In this document: positions 17,801 through 26,624 of the stretch, piece by piece
Layout of the letters: the number at the start of each line of letters is the position of its first letter
Numbering within the stretch: position 1 is the stretch's first letter
DNA from: Rhodocyclaceae bacterium
GTDB taxonomy: Bacteria; Pseudomonadota; Gammaproteobacteria; Burkholderiales; Rhodocyclaceae
Length of the DNA stretch: 43,155 nucleotides
Direction: 5' to 3'
Assembly: GCA_020445665.1 (NCBI GenBank)
Contig: JAGRGD010000010.1
Coordinates: 1 to 43,155, forward strand
Notes under the pieces: model-generated
Told to the model about the DNA's origin: nothing
The model's input: the letters and a program-made list of their open reading frames with translations, nothing else
Databases searched by the model: none
Translations under genes and position numbers: made by a program

Positions 17801-18844
17801 GCGGAAGCGCCCTGCGAGGGCCTCGAGGGGCAGCCGCCCCGCGTCCCACGACCCCGGCTCGGCGTTGGTCACGCTCAGGGGCCCCTCGAGGCGCCAGTCC
17901 AGCGGCTCCGGTGTGCTGCCCGCCTCCGCCGCAGCGACACGCAGGTCGGCCTCGAGCGACAGGGCGGCCTTTGGCGCGCCCTCGGCGAGCGCCGACGGGT
18001 CGATCGGACCGGCCGACAGGCGCGCCGAGCGCAGGGGCACCGGCGCGAAGGGCGATGCCACCGTGTCGAGATCGAAGGGAACGCCCCGCCCATGCCCGGA
18101 GAGGTGAACCCGCGGCTCGGTCAGGTCGCCCTCGGCCCGGGCGGCGACATCGTAGGCCGTGTCCTCGAAAGCCCCCTCGAGGTTTGCCGTCAGGGTCAGC
18201 GGATAGGGCATCGCCGTGCCGATCTCGCCGTTCGCCGTGGCGCGCCCCCAGGGCAGCGTGGCGCCCAACTGGCCGATCTCGATGCGCCGGGGTCCGGCCG
18301 ATGCGACCAGGTGTGCGTCGGTGATCTCGAGCTGGGGCTCGCCGAAACCGGCCTCGGCCCAGCCATGCTGGACGAACCGGCCCACCTCGAGGCGGCCTAC
18401 CTGCACGGTCAGGGGCAAGGGGATCTGTTCTGGTAGCCCGCCCCCGCCGCCCTCGGACGGACGGGTTGCAAGCCGGATGCGCTGCGCAGCCAGTTCGTTC
18501 AGCTGGAGTCGCTCGTCGGTCAGGCGCAGGGGTGACCAGTCGAAGCGCAGGCCCTCGACCTCGACGTGCAGGTCCGGCAGATTCACGCGGACCGTGTCGA
18601 TGGCCAGGCGATCGAAGATGCGGCCGGTGACGCCCTCGAGCCGGACGGCGCCGTTGGTCGACGATTCGACCAGACGCGCCACGGTGCGCAGGCCCGGCTC
18701 GGTGCCCGACACCCATGCCGCCAGCAGGGTTACGGAGAGGATCAGGAAGACGATGAGGCCGATGCTCCAGCCCAGCGCCCTTCGGGCGATGTGGCGGCGC
18801 TTGCGGGGGGCCTCGGCTTGCCGGGTGTCCTGGGCTTCCGGCAT
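14867..18844 (-). CDS. tamB: TamB-like translocation and assembly module/AsmA-like bridge protein
   Basis: The 1325-residue protein has a short cytoplasmic Arg/Lys-rich start, one anchor helix (about residues 24-46), then a very long beta-rich periplasmic body of repeated amphipathic strands, and a C-terminal TamB (DUF490-type) domain over roughly the last 350 residues, including VYVRPGIDPAASGVIRLEDG and NITALRKGLEVEAGVSITG, ending in Phe-Arg (FTFR) like other envelope-assembled proteins. TamB-type proteins bridge the inner and outer membrane and help phospholipid transport or outer-membrane protein assembly with TamA. No tamA is in the window. It starts 8 bases after the trpC stop, an unusual position next to tryptophan genes. 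Confidence 0.9.
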   Translation of the reverse strand: MPEAQDTRQAEAPRKRRHIARRALGWSIGLIVFLILSVTLLAAWVSGTEPGLRTVARLVESSTNGAVRLEGVTGRIFDRLAIDTVRVNLPDLHVEVEGLRFDWSPLRLTDERLQLNELAAQRIRLATRPSEGGGGGLPEQIPLPLTVQVGRLEVGRFVQHGWAEAGFGEPQLEITDAHLVASAGPRRIEIGQLGATLPWGRATANGEIGTAMPYPLTLTANLEGAFEDTAYDVAARAEGDLTEPRVHLSGHGRGVPFDLDTVASPFAPVPLRSARLSAGPIDPSALAEGAPKAALSLEADLRVAAAEAGSTPEPLDWRLEGPLSVTNAEPGSWDAGRLPLEALAGRFRWAQRQLEAEELALSLPAGGKVNGRATWQPVADDPVGLFELALDLAGVRLQALDARLPEAALAGRVAGKGDGVRQTLDARIAGEGLSLDARARHENQVIDVAELRLRQGEATVSGKARVDLKGDQAFSADLVLAALDPARLYADAPQGYLNATLQASGNLAPAPQAAVRYRLAPDSTLMGHALGGEGELVAGQTYVADAHLWLSLADNRLQADGSWGREGDRLALSLEADQLDIVQPELSGRAEVQATLSGTPDVPAGEVLATGTDLRLPGGIRVAGVNLQGRLEGGLDGRVVLVAGVGEVFGADRAILLKRAAVSVDGTRGSHQATVSLVAGEGDSLDAELAGALGEDQVWTGSLQALETDGRVALKLESPASLALGATQARLGEARLSSGGGGSIRLQRTEWAPEGLQLEGSMSGLKVALAPPPEGGVQPIEGQLRLGGEWDVSVADEISGTARIRRESGDLVLLGDATARLGLTELEAIFNADAGEVAVSFSGAGSQLGTVAGTLTTSVERTDSGVRLVPGAPLLGSAHLDMPTIKWLGPLVDANMLTGGRLEADFSLSGSPETPLALGQLKGHDLSLALTDVGLRLSGGTLEASFDHDYLRVVRLEFVSPNRVRPTESRIDVSKLMAEPGRLHASGSIDLATGAGVFGYFADRLPLLQREDRWLAVSGEGHGVSGWDFVDVKARLEADAGAITISEALPPSLSDDVVILGEEREEGTFKVNADIAIRLGKAFYLTAMGLDTRLTGGIDVYVRPGIDPAASGVIRLEDGLFEGYGQKLAVENSTVNFAGPPGNPSLNITALRKGLEVEAGVSITGTARRPRVQLVSSPSVPDSEKLAWIILGRPPDTSSSADLGLLIPAAQALLGGPGGGITGQLSNSLGLDQLSIGQGDLNGASRGATSSVVDTGVRSNAGSVSGQVVTLGKRLSTDTFLAFEQSLAGAESIVKLTHQLGKRLSVVARGGTDNAIDMFYTFTFR

Positions 18845-18852
18845 GGGCGTCC

Positions 18853-19641
18853 TCAGCCGAACAGGGCCCTCAGCGCAGCGCCGGGGTCATCGGCCCGCAT
18901 GAAGGCTTCGCCGACCAGAAAGGCATTGACGGCACGTTCGCGCATCCGCGCCACGTCCGCAGGCGCGAGGATGCCGGACTCGGTCACGACGATGCGAGAG
19001 GGAGGAATGCGTTCGAGCTGGTCAAGCGTCGTGTCGAGGCTGACCTCGAAGGTGCGCAGATTGCGATTGTTGATGCCGATCAGCGGGGTCTCGAGCTGCA
19101 GCGCGATGTCGAGCTCCCCGGCATCGTGGCTCTCGACCAGCACCGCCATGCCCAGCTCGGTGGCCAGCGCCTCCATCTCGCGCATCTCGCCCAGGGACAG
19201 GGCCGCGACGATCAGCAGGATGGCGTCCGCGCCCATCGCCCGCGCCTCGAGCACCTGGTAGGGGTCGACGAGAAAATCCTTGCGCAGCGCCGGCAGGCCG
19301 CAGGCGGCCCGCGCCTGGCGCAGGTAGTCCGGCGAACCCTGGAAGAACTCCCGGTCGGTCAGCACCGACAGGCAGGCCGCGCCGCCGGCCTCGTAGGCGG
19401 CTGCGATATCGGCGGGCACGAAGTGTTCGCGCAGCACGCCCTTGGACGGGCTGGCCTTCTTGATCTCGGCGATCACCGCCGACTCGCCGGCCGCGATCCG
19501 CGCCCGCATCGCACCGACGAAGTCGCGCGGGGGCGCCTGGTCCGCCGCCTGCGCGCGCAACTCGGCCTCCGGCAGCGCCGCCCTGGCGGCAGCGACCTCG
19601 TCGGCCTTGACGGCCAGGATGCGCTTCAGAATGTCGCTCAT
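18853..19641 (-). CDS. trpC: Indole-3-glycerol-phosphate synthase TrpC
   Basis: The ATG at 19641 gives a 262-residue TIM-barrel enzyme of normal length; the longer upstream frame is a trpD shadow. It closes 1-(2-carboxyphenylamino)-1-deoxyribulose-5-phosphate to indole-3-glycerol phosphate in tryptophan synthesis. Expected active-site residues are in place: Glu59 and Lys61 in [12 protein letters not shown], Lys121 in LRKDF, Glu170 in VLVESHD, Asn191 in IGINNRNL, and Glu221-Ser222 in VTESGI. It starts 7 bases after the trpD stop, and its stop is 8 bases before the tamB start. Confidence 0.97.
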   Translation of the reverse strand: MSDILKRILAVKADEVAAARAALPEAELRAQAADQAPPRDFVGAMRARIAAGESAVIAEIKKASPSKGVLREHFVPADIAAAYEAGGAACLSVLTDREFFQGSPDYLRQARAACGLPALRKDFLVDPYQVLEARAMGADAILLIVAALSLGEMREMEALATELGMAVLVESHDAGELDIALQLETPLIGINNRNLRTFEVSLDTTLDQLERIPPSRIVVTESGILAPADVARMRERAVNAFLVGEAFMRADDPGAALRALFG

Positions 19642-19648
19642 TCGCCTC

Positions 19649-20680
19649 TCACTGGAATCGTCGCGTGTAGCTCGCGAAGGCATCGACCTTAGCGCGCGCG
19701 GCACCCGATGCGATGGCCTCGCGGGCCCTCGCGATGCCGTCGCCGATGGTATCGGCCAGGTTGGCCGTGTAGAGGGCCACACCGGCGTTGAAGACCACGA
19801 TCTCCCGCGCCGGCCCCTCCTTGTTCTCGAGCGCCCCGAGCAGCATCGCGCGGGACTCGTCGGCATCGCCCACCTGGACATTTCGGCTCGACCGCATGGT
19901 CAGGCCATAGTCTTCCGGGTGGATGTCGTATTCGACGATCTGGCCGCCCTTGAGTTCACCGACCATGGTCGAACCGCCCAGCGTGACCTCGTCCATGCCG
20001 TCGCGGCCATGCACCACCAGCACGTGCTCGGCGCCGAGACGCTGCATGACGCGCACCTGGATGCCGACCAGGTCTGGATGGAAGACCCCCATCAGCGTGT
20101 TCGGTGCGCTGGCCGGATTGGTCAGCGGGCCGAGGATATTGAAGATCGTGCGCACGCCCATTTCCTTCCTCACCGGCGCCACGTTCTTCATCGCGCTGTG
20201 GTGGTTGGGGGCGAACATGAAGCCGATGCCCGTCTCCTGGATGCACTCGGCGACCTGCTCGGCCGACAGCGCCAGATTGACGCCGAGCGCCTCGAGCACG
20301 TCAGCGGCGCCGGACTTGGACGAGACGCTGCGGCCGCCGTGCTTGGCCACCTTCGCACCGGCCGCGGCGGCGACGAAGATCGTCGCGGTCGAGATGTTGA
20401 AGGTGTGGGCACCGTCGCCGCCGGTGCCGACCACGTCGAGAAAGTTGGGCTGAGTACCTGGCACGACGACCTTGGTGGACAGCTCCCGCATCACGGTCGC
20501 GGCGGCGGCGATCTCGCCGATCGTCTCCTTCTTGGTCCGCAATCCTGCCAGCAGCGCCGCCGTGACCACCGGCGAGATCTCTCCCGCCATGATCTGGCGC
20601 ATCAGCGAGAGCATCTCGTCGTAAAAGATCTCGCGGTGCTCGATGACGCGCTGCAGCGCCTCCTGGGGCGTGATGTTCAT
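19649..20680 (-). CDS. trpD: Anthranilate phosphoribosyltransferase TrpD
   Basis: The 343-residue enzyme moves a phosphoribosyl group from PRPP to anthranilate, the second step of the tryptophan branch. The PRPP-binding loop [17 protein letters not shown] (about residues 82-98) and the [21 protein letters not shown] region (about 114-134) match the family, as do [18 protein letters not shown] and [11 protein letters not shown] 20680 gives the normal start MNITPQEAL; the longer frame is a shadow of trpG. It lies 65 bases after trpG and 7 before trpC, so the three form an operon. Confidence 0.97.
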   Translation of the reverse strand: MNITPQEALQRVIEHREIFYDEMLSLMRQIMAGEISPVVTAALLAGLRTKKETIGEIAAAATVMRELSTKVVVPGTQPNFLDVVGTGGDGAHTFNISTATIFVAAAAGAKVAKHGGRSVSSKSGAADVLEALGVNLALSAEQVAECIQETGIGFMFAPNHHSAMKNVAPVRKEMGVRTIFNILGPLTNPASAPNTLMGVFHPDLVGIQVRVMQRLGAEHVLVVHGRDGMDEVTLGGSTMVGELKGGQIVEYDIHPEDYGLTMRSSRNVQVGDADESRAMLLGALENKEGPAREIVVFNAGVALYTANLADTIGDGIARAREAIASGAARAKVDAFASYTRRFQ

Positions 20681-20745
20681 GCGTGTGTCTCCATGCCGGC
20701 GCCCGATCCCCAATGAACCGGGCCGTGGTGTGGGTAGGGCCGGGT

Positions 20746-21321
20746 TCAGGCGGCGACCGTCTGCTCGAGGAAATTCCTGAGCAGCTGGTGGCCGTGCTCG
20801 GTGAGGATCGATTCGGGGTGGAACTGCACGCCCTCGATCGGCAGCGTCTTGTGGCGCAGGCCCATGATCTCGCCATCCTCTGTCCAGGCGGTCACCTCGA
20901 GGCAGTCGGGCAGGCTCTCGCGTTCCACCGCCAGGGAGTGGTAGCGGGTGCAGGTCACCGGGTTGGGAAGGCCGCGGAAGACGCCCTCGTCCTTGTGATG
21001 GACCGGAGAGACCTTGCCGTGCATCAGGCGCTTGGCGTGCACGATGCGCCCGCCGAAGGCCGCGCCGATCGACTGGTGGCCGAGACACACGCCGAGGATC
21101 GGCAGCTTGCCGGCGAAGTGCTGAATGGCCGCGACCGACACGCCCGCCTCGTTGGGGGTGCACGGCCCGGGCGAGATCACCAGCTGTTCCGGCCGCATCG
21201 CCTCGATCTGCTCGATGCCGATCTCGTCGTTGCGAAACACCTTGACCGTCGATCCCAGCTCGCCCAGGTATTGCACGAGGTTGTAGGTGAAGGAATCGTA
21301 GTTGTCGATCATCAGCAGCAT
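20746..21321 (-). CDS. trpG: Anthranilate synthase glutamine amidotransferase component TrpG
   Basis: The 191-residue class I glutamine amidotransferase supplies ammonia to TrpE (or PabB). The triad is clear: Cys79 in LGVCLGHQ, His168 and Glu170 in QFHPES. The start [19 protein letters not shown] is typical, as are [12 protein letters not shown] and VFRNDEIG. No trpE lies in the window, upstream or downstream, so the large subunit must be encoded elsewhere. The same subunit may serve folate synthesis as PabA. Confidence 0.96.
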   Translation of the reverse strand: MLLMIDNYDSFTYNLVQYLGELGSTVKVFRNDEIGIEQIEAMRPEQLVISPGPCTPNEAGVSVAAIQHFAGKLPILGVCLGHQSIGAAFGGRIVHAKRLMHGKVSPVHHKDEGVFRGLPNPVTCTRYHSLAVERESLPDCLEVTAWTEDGEIMGLRHKTLPIEGVQFHPESILTEHGHQLLRNFLEQTVAA

Positions 21322-21422
21322 GGCGTCTCTCCGCAGGTCGCGCGCGAACCGGCATTCTCGCCGATTCCGGGCTGCCGCTCAAAACACCGCCTCGACGGTC
21401 CTGGCCGGACATCGTCACCCGT

Positions 21423-21668
21423 TCACGCGATGCGGAACGGCGGGCACGCCCCCTGCCATTCGAGGATCGCCTCACACGGCGTGAGCGGCGGCTCATCCGC
21501 GACGGCGGGCACCGCAGGCACGCCACGCATGCCCGCCTCCCCGCTCGGGGGCGTTTCGCTGTGGGCCGCCAGCACGCCGGCGACCAGTCCCACGCACAGG
21601 GCAATCACGCAGATGGAGAAGAGCGCCACCGGGTCGAGACGGATGACGAGCAGGCGGGAGGGAAACAT
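21423..21668 (-). CDS. Small single-pass membrane protein, unknown
   Basis: ATG 21668 is preceded by GGAG at a suitable distance, and the 81-residue product has a basic N-terminus, one strong hydrophobic helix (about residues 13-35) and a Pro/Val/Ala-rich tail with two cysteines near the end. I know no family for it. It lies 101 bases upstream of trpG on the same strand, where trpE or a leader peptide would often be found. It carries no run of tryptophan codons, so it is not an attenuator leader. Whether it is expressed is uncertain. Confidence 0.55.
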   Translation of the reverse strand: MFPSRLLVIRLDPVALFSICVIALCVGLVAGVLAAHSETPPSGEAGMRGVPAVPAVADEPPLTPCEAILEWQGACPPFRIA

Positions 21669-21938
21669 GAGGTCGCTCCGGGAAAGGGTTGCATGCCTGA
21701 GATTGTCCGCGCGACACCCGCGCGCGCCTGTCGGATGCCACCGCGCGCCGTGCAGGAGGCGACGCCAGGGGCGTGTAGGCGGCGTCCTACGTGCGCGACA
21801 CCCCACGGCGTTCCGCCCGTCCCGGAAACTCGACCTAAAGTTGGGCCGCGGACGGCCGATTCCGGACCTTCGGGTCTTTCGCCCGCTGCCGACCCCATCC
21901 GCCCGCTCGATACCCAGACCAAAGAGAGAGATCGACAC
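21669..21938. promoter_or_regulatory. Divergent intergenic region upstream of surface-protein operon
   Basis: This 270-base stretch separates the small - strand membrane gene from the + strand surface-protein operon and must hold promoters for both. It contains a small palindrome at 21775-21790 (GTAGG, 6-base spacer, CCTAC) that could be a regulator site. No confident -35/-10 pair is visible. An AAAGAGAGAG purine run just before ATG 21939 can serve as ribosome binding site. Confidence 0.4.
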
Positions 21939-22790
21939 ATGTCCCAGAAGGCCCTCGCCACCGTTGCCCTGTCCTGCCTGTTTGTCCTGCCGGCGCATGC
22001 CGACACCCTCATCTCGGACGACCTGATCGTCGACGGCAGCCATTGCGTCGGGCAGGACTGTGTCAGCGGCGAGGCCTTCGGCTTCGACACCCTGCGCCTG
22101 AAGGAGAACAACACGCGCATCCGCTTCGACGACACCAGCTCGTCAGGCGCCTTTCCGAACACCGACTGGGAGCTGACCGCCAACGACTCCACCAACGGTG
22201 GCCGCAACCGCTTCTCGATCAGCGACGTCACCAACGGACGGGAGATCTTCACCGTCAGCGCCGGAGCGCCGGACTTCAGCCTCTTCGTCACCGCCGCGGG
22301 CAACATCGGCTTCGGTACCGACGCCGCCCAGAAGGCGCTCCACGTGGTGGGTCTGAATTCCCCGTCGATCCGCCTCGAGCAGGACGCCAGCGGTGGCTTT
22401 CCTGCCGCCACCTGGGACATCCAGGCCAACGAGGACGGCCTGAGCATCGCCTACAACGGCTTCCTGCGCCTGCGCCTGGACAATGCCGGCAACCTCAGCC
22501 TGGGCGGCAGCGTGTCGGCCTCGAGCATCCCGGCCTCGGCGGTGCCCGACTATGTCTTTCGCGACGACTACCGCCTGATGCCCCTCGATGAGCTGTCGAA
22601 GTTCGTCACCGACCACCGGCACCTGCCGGAGATCCCGCCCGCCGAAGCGATCGCGCGCGACGGCCTCAACATGACCGACATGCAGCTCAAGCTCTTGCGC
22701 AAGATCGAGGAGCTGACCCTCTACACGATGCAGCAGCAGGCGCAGATCGATGCGCTGCAGGCCCGCCTGAACGACCGCGACGCCCGGTAA
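21939..22790 (+). CDS. Exported tail-fibre-like surface protein with C-terminal coiled coil
   Basis: The 283-residue product has a signal peptide (about 1-21, cleavage at AHA). A beta-rich middle follows with FGTDAAQKALHV, SIRLEQDASGG and LRLDNAGNLSLGGSV segments, as in proteins that precede self-trimerising tail-fibre ends. The end (about residues 225-283) reads LPEIPPAEAIARDGLNMTD, then MQLKLLRKIEELTLYTMQQQ, then a heptad coiled coil; this pattern is common at the C-terminus of Bacteroidetes surface proteins and related tail-fibre-domain proteins. It is probably a trimeric secreted or surface structure. The next gene starts 6 bases later and is co-transcribed. Confidence 0.75.
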   Translation: MSQKALATVALSCLFVLPAHADTLISDDLIVDGSHCVGQDCVSGEAFGFDTLRLKENNTRIRFDDTSSSGAFPNTDWELTANDSTNGGRNRFSISDVTNGREIFTVSAGAPDFSLFVTAAGNIGFGTDAAQKALHVVGLNSPSIRLEQDASGGFPAATWDIQANEDGLSIAYNGFLRLRLDNAGNLSLGGSVSASSIPASAVPDYVFRDDYRLMPLDELSKFVTDHRHLPEIPPAEAIARDGLNMTDMQLKLLRKIEELTLYTMQQQAQIDALQARLNDRDAR

Positions 22791-22796
22791 GCCGCG

Positions 22797-25700
22797 ATGC
22801 GGATACTCGAGCACATCGCCCACGCCGGGGCGCGAACCGGCCTGCCCTGGCTCGCCGCGGCTGCCCTGCTGGCGCCAGGTGGCGCCGTCGCGACCACTGT
22901 CAACCAGTCGTTTCTACCCACCACCATCGGCCCGGGCGCAGCCACCCAGCTGACCTACACGATCACCGCAAATACCGGCGCCATTACCGGCGCGGGCCTT
23001 TCGAACACGCTGCCTGCGGGCACGACGGTCGCCGTCGCACGGCCGGCGGACAGCACCTGCGGCGGCCAGCTCTCTGCGGCACCGGGTGCCAGCGTGGTCA
23101 CCTGGAGTGATGGCCGGCTGGCACTGGGCGAATCGTGCCGGATCGTCGTCTTCGTGACCTCGGCCACCGCCGGTTCGCACACCAATGCCAGCTTCGACCT
23201 GAACGCCAGCGATGGCGCCAGCGCCTTCCCGTCGCGGACCCTCACCGTCGACGCAGCCAGGCCGGGCCTCCAGCGCTCGTTTTCGCCATCGAGCGCAGCG
23301 CCGGGGGAGCGGGTCACGATGACCTACACCTTCGACAACTCGCTGAACGCCTCCAATGAGAGCCCGAACTCGTTCAGCGATGTGCTGCCGACCGGCACCC
23401 GCGTGGCCTCGCCAGCCAATCTGGCGACCGACTGCCCGCCAATCTCGCCCGGATTCCCGGCGGTACTGGAGGCCGAGCCGGGCGGCGATGCGGTGTCTGC
23501 CAGCCAGGTGAGAGTCGACGCCGGGACCACCTGCGCGGTCACCGTTGACATCGTGCCCAGCACGCCGGGGATCCTGAACTTCGTCAGTGCACTGGCACGC
23601 AGCGGCTTCGACGACATCGGTCACGCGGCTGGCCAGCTGGCCGTCACGGCCTCCACGGTCTCACTGGTGCAGTCCCTGCCTGACGGCACGGCGTCGCCAG
23701 GCCAGTCGGTGCCGCTGCGCTTCCGCCTCGTCAATGCCTCCCGCAGCGCGGACGCCACCGACGTCGGCTTCAGCGTCGACCTCGACGCCGCGCTGTCGGG
23801 TCTCGTCGCGACCGGCCTTCCCCTCAGCAACATCTGCGGCACCGGCTCGACGCTCTCGGGCAGCGGTACGGTGAGCCTCTCCGGCGCCACGCTGACGCCG
23901 GCGTCTCCGGTGTGCGAATTCGAGGTCCATGTCGCCGTACCCGCGGGCGCCACGACCAATCAGTACACCATCGCCAGCTCGACCATCACAGGCGACCTGA
24001 ACGCCGCGCCCTTCACCTCGCCTGCGGCCGCCACGCTGCTCGAGGTGGTCCCGGTTCCCCAGTTGAGCCAGAGCTTCGGCTCGGCGGTGATCGGCGCTGG
24101 CCAGAATCTGACCATCACCTACACCCTCACGAACACCAGCGCCACCGCATCGCTGACCGACTTTACCCTCGCCGACACCTACGGCTCGGACACCGTTGTC
24201 CTGGTGACGCTGCCGCCCGCCGGCAGCTGCGGTGCCGGCTCGAGCTTCACGGTCTATTTTCCACCGTCGAACCTCGACCCCAGCGGCCTGCTGGCCAGCG
24301 GCCTGAACCTGCCACCCGGCGAGAGCTGCACCTTCCCGGTGGTTATCGCGATACCGATCGGCACCGGCTCGGGCCGCTTCGCCAGCGTGGTCGAGACCGC
24401 GGAGGGCACGGTGGACGCCGTCACGGTCGGCGCCTCGGTGACGAATGACGTGGCGCAGGTTGTCTCGCCACCCGCCCTGGCCCTTGCGCTCGCCGACCCG
24501 ATCGTCGCCGCAGGCGGCACGACAACCCTTCGCGTGGACCTCGCCAACGACAGCCAGGGCCAGCTCGACGCCGACGAGTACCCCGACTTCTCCGCCATCG
24601 GCTTCAGCCTCGACCTGAATGCCGCGCTCGCCGGCCTCGGCGCCAGCGGCCTGCCCGCCGGGGATGCCTGCGGCGCCGGCTCGTCCCTGAGCGGTGGCGG
24701 TGCGCTGGTGCTGTCGGGTGGCAGCCTCGCCGCCGGTCAGAACTGCAGCTTCACGGTGAGCCTCGACGTGCCGCCGGGCGCCGCCTCGGGCCTCTACACC
24801 CTCACCAGCACACAGCCCCAGGCGCAGGCGTTCGGGGCAAGCGCCACGGGTGCCGCCGCCCAGGCCGTGCTCCAGGTCGGTGGGCTGGCCCGCTCGATGG
24901 CCTTCGGCACAACGCCCGTCGCGCCAGGCGACAGTGTCACCCTGACCTACACCCTGCGCAACGAAAGCCAGACCGAGTCCGCCACATCGATCGGCTATCT
25001 GCACGACCTCTCCACGCTTGGATCCGGCTACGTCTTCGACGTCGCGCTGCCGACGACGCCCTGCGGCGCCGGCTCCTCCCTGACACTGAGCTCGGCCAAC
25101 CGGCGGCTGACCCTCGCCAACGGCAGCCTGGCCGCCGGCGCAACCTGCAGCTTCGCCGTCACGGTCCAGATCCCCGGCGGCACCGCGCTGGGCGACCTGC
25201 CGACGACGACCGGGTCGGTGAGCACACTCTTCAATGCCACCCCGCTCGTCCTGCCCGCCTTCCAGACCGCCCTGCGGGTCGAGGACCCGGCCCAGCCCCG
25301 CGATCTGACCCCATCCAACCTGGACGAGCCCGACCCGGACGGCGATGGCCTCACCACAGCCGTCGAGCAAGCCGCCGGCGACGCCAACGGCGACGGCATT
25401 CCGGATGCCATCCAGCCCACGGTGGCCGGCCTCGTCAGCCCCGTCACCGGGCGCCCGGTGGCCCTGTCGGTCGCAGGTGGCTGCAGTGCCATCACCAGCT
25501 TCTCGGTGGCGCCGTTCCACTCGCTGTCGGCGCCCGACGGGCAAGGCGTGTACCCGGACGGCATCGCCAGCTTCACCCTGCCCTGCAGCACGGCCACGGT
25601 GACCCTGACCTATCCCGGCTCGAACTTCCTGCCCGGCCTCGTGCTGCGCAAGTACGGCCCTCAGGCGCCGGACTTCGCGGGCGGTGACCGCTGGTACTCG

Positions 25701-25925
25701 ATGCCCGGCGCGAGCATCAATCGATCCGCCCGCTCGGTCACCTACACGCTGACCGACGGGGGCCTCGGCGACAGCACGGCGGTGGACGGCCAGATCGTCG
25801 ACCCGGTCGGGCTGGCCCTTTTCCCGGCGACGGACATCCCCGCTTCCGGCTGGCCGATGGTCGCGATGATGATCCTCGGCGTGCTCGCCCTCGGGACCAT
25901 GCGCCTGCGCAACCGACCGACCTGA
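22797..25925 (+). CDS. Large surface protein with six beta-repeats, choice-of-anchor-U-like region and IPTL-CTERM-like tail
   Basis: The 1042-residue protein begins with a signal peptide (cleavage near AVA, residue 32). It then shows six repeats of about 120-140 residues, each opening with a motif like SFSPSSAAPGERVTMTYTF (DNA starts near 22896, 23259, 23656, 24055, 24472 and 24889) and often containing CGAGSSL and SCTF/NCSF cysteine pairs, as in DUF11-like adhesin repeats. A calcium-type spacer (DPDGDGLTTAVEQAAGDANG) leads to a domain with YPDGIASFTLPC, LRKYGP and SVTYTLTDGGLGD, matching the choice-of-anchor-U pattern. The last 30 residues are I-P-A-S-G-W, a hydrophobic helix and an Arg cluster, like IPTL-CTERM sorting signals. 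It is likely a surface-anchored adhesin. Confidence 0.83.
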   Translation: MRILEHIAHAGARTGLPWLAAAALLAPGGAVATTVNQSFLPTTIGPGAATQLTYTITANTGAITGAGLSNTLPAGTTVAVARPADSTCGGQLSAAPGASVVTWSDGRLALGESCRIVVFVTSATAGSHTNASFDLNASDGASAFPSRTLTVDAARPGLQRSFSPSSAAPGERVTMTYTFDNSLNASNESPNSFSDVLPTGTRVASPANLATDCPPISPGFPAVLEAEPGGDAVSASQVRVDAGTTCAVTVDIVPSTPGILNFVSALARSGFDDIGHAAGQLAVTASTVSLVQSLPDGTASPGQSVPLRFRLVNASRSADATDVGFSVDLDAALSGLVATGLPLSNICGTGSTLSGSGTVSLSGATLTPASPVCEFEVHVAVPAGATTNQYTIASSTITGDLNAAPFTSPAAATLLEVVPVPQLSQSFGSAVIGAGQNLTITYTLTNTSATASLTDFTLADTYGSDTVVLVTLPPAGSCGAGSSFTVYFPPSNLDPSGLLASGLNLPPGESCTFPVVIAIPIGTGSGRFASVVETAEGTVDAVTVGASVTNDVAQVVSPPALALALADPIVAAGGTTTLRVDLANDSQGQLDADEYPDFSAIGFSLDLNAALAGLGASGLPAGDACGAGSSLSGGGALVLSGGSLAAGQNCSFTVSLDVPPGAASGLYTLTSTQPQAQAFGASATGAAAQAVLQVGGLARSMAFGTTPVAPGDSVTLTYTLRNESQTESATSIGYLHDLSTLGSGYVFDVALPTTPCGAGSSLTLSSANRRLTLANGSLAAGATCSFAVTVQIPGGTALGDLPTTTGSVSTLFNATPLVLPAFQTALRVEDPAQPRDLTPSNLDEPDPDGDGLTTAVEQAAGDANGDGIPDAIQPTVAGLVSPVTGRPVALSVAGGCSAITSFSVAPFHSLSAPDGQGVYPDGIASFTLPCSTATVTLTYPGSNFLPGLVLRKYGPQAPDFAGGDRWYSMPGASINRSARSVTYTLTDGGLGDSTAVDGQIVDPVGLALFPATDIPASGWPMVAMMILGVLALGTMRLRNRPT

Positions 25926-25944
25926 GCGCCCATCCACGGAACGC

Positions 25945-25977
25945 AACGGGCCGCGGCACAATGTGCCGCGGCCCGTT
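25945..25977. terminator. Perfect 16-bp hairpin, bidirectional terminator between convergent genes
   Basis: Bases 25945-25960 and 25962-25977 are exact reverse complements, giving a 16-bp GC-rich stem with a single apical base (in practice a loop of a few bases). It stands 19 bases after the stop of the large surface-protein gene and 22 bases before the stop of the convergent BLUF gene. The T-tract on either side is weak, so termination relies on the stem. Confidence 0.8.
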
Positions 25978-25999
25978 TCCCTCTGGCGGATCGAACGGC

Positions 26000-26401
26000 C
26001 TAGGGTTCCATGTCGAGCGACGGGATCAGGCCCTGCAGGGTCGAGACAGCCGGCGCACCGCGCAGCAGCGCGAGGCCCGGCAGGATGCCCTCGTCGAGGG
26101 ACAGGGCGTAGCCCATCGCCCATTCGGAAAACAGCCGCCCGCCTTCGATGGCCCCCTCGTGGAGAACCATGAACTGCTCGTGCCGGGAATCCACGCAGAT
26201 CGTGTCGGAGAGCCGCCGCACGGCCTCCTCGGGGCCCTCGATGTACTGGCAGAAGCGGCCGCCGTCGAAGACCAGCAGGCCGGTGATGCCGTGGAGGGCG
26301 TTGTTGGCCCTTGAGGTCCGGATGATGTCCGCGACGCAGGTCGGGTGCGCGTCGTCAGCGAGCAGGCTCGAATAGATGAGATGGTAGAGCGGTACGTCCA
26401 T
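26000..26401 (-). CDS. BLUF-domain blue-light sensor (FAD)
   Basis: The 133-residue protein is a stand-alone BLUF domain (about residues 4-98) with a short C-terminal extension. Key residues of the photocycle are present: Tyr10 in LIYSS, Asn33/Asn34 in RANNALHGITGLL, Gln52 in RFCQYIEG, and Trp94/Met96 in FSEWAMGY. Blue light rearranges the Tyr-Gln-flavin hydrogen bonds and changes partner binding. No output domain is fused, so it should act through another protein. The divergent Crp/Fnr gene 223 bases away is the obvious candidate. Confidence 0.92.
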   Translation of the reverse strand: MDVPLYHLIYSSLLADDAHPTCVADIIRTSRANNALHGITGLLVFDGGRFCQYIEGPEEAVRRLSDTICVDSRHEQFMVLHEGAIEGGRLFSEWAMGYALSLDEGILPGLALLRGAPAVSTLQGLIPSLDMEP

Positions 26402-26624
26402 GGTGATGTGCAATTGAACCTCGCAAGGCCGACAGTTAGCCACGCCCGGATCATGCCGGGGGGAAGGGATTGCAAATTTTGATCGAACACGGCGGCAGGA
26501 CGGGTCGCCCCGGTTCGCGCCGCACCTCGATCGTGCATGCCGGAATCTACGCCTCCTGCGGCAGGCGCGGGATGTAAAATGACATATGTGCGGTCCGCAT
26601 CGCGCCGCGCGAGGAGCCGCCACC
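26402..26624. promoter_or_regulatory. Divergent promoter region between BLUF and Crp/Fnr genes
   Basis: This 223-base AT-richer stretch (for example TTGCAAATTTTGATCG near 26470-26485, and TGTAAAATGACATATG near 26572-26587) must drive both genes. The second string resembles a -10 region for the + strand gene. I see no full Fnr-type palindrome. Confidence 0.45.

Noticed and set aside
21322-21422. Trp attenuator or leader peptide before trpG
   Set aside because: No short frame with tandem Trp codons and no competing hairpins with a T-tract are visible.
23661-26123. 820-codon - strand open frame antisense to the surface-protein gene
   Set aside because: Low-complexity Gly/Arg/Ala shadow; the + strand has a signal peptide, regular repeats and a C-terminal anchor.
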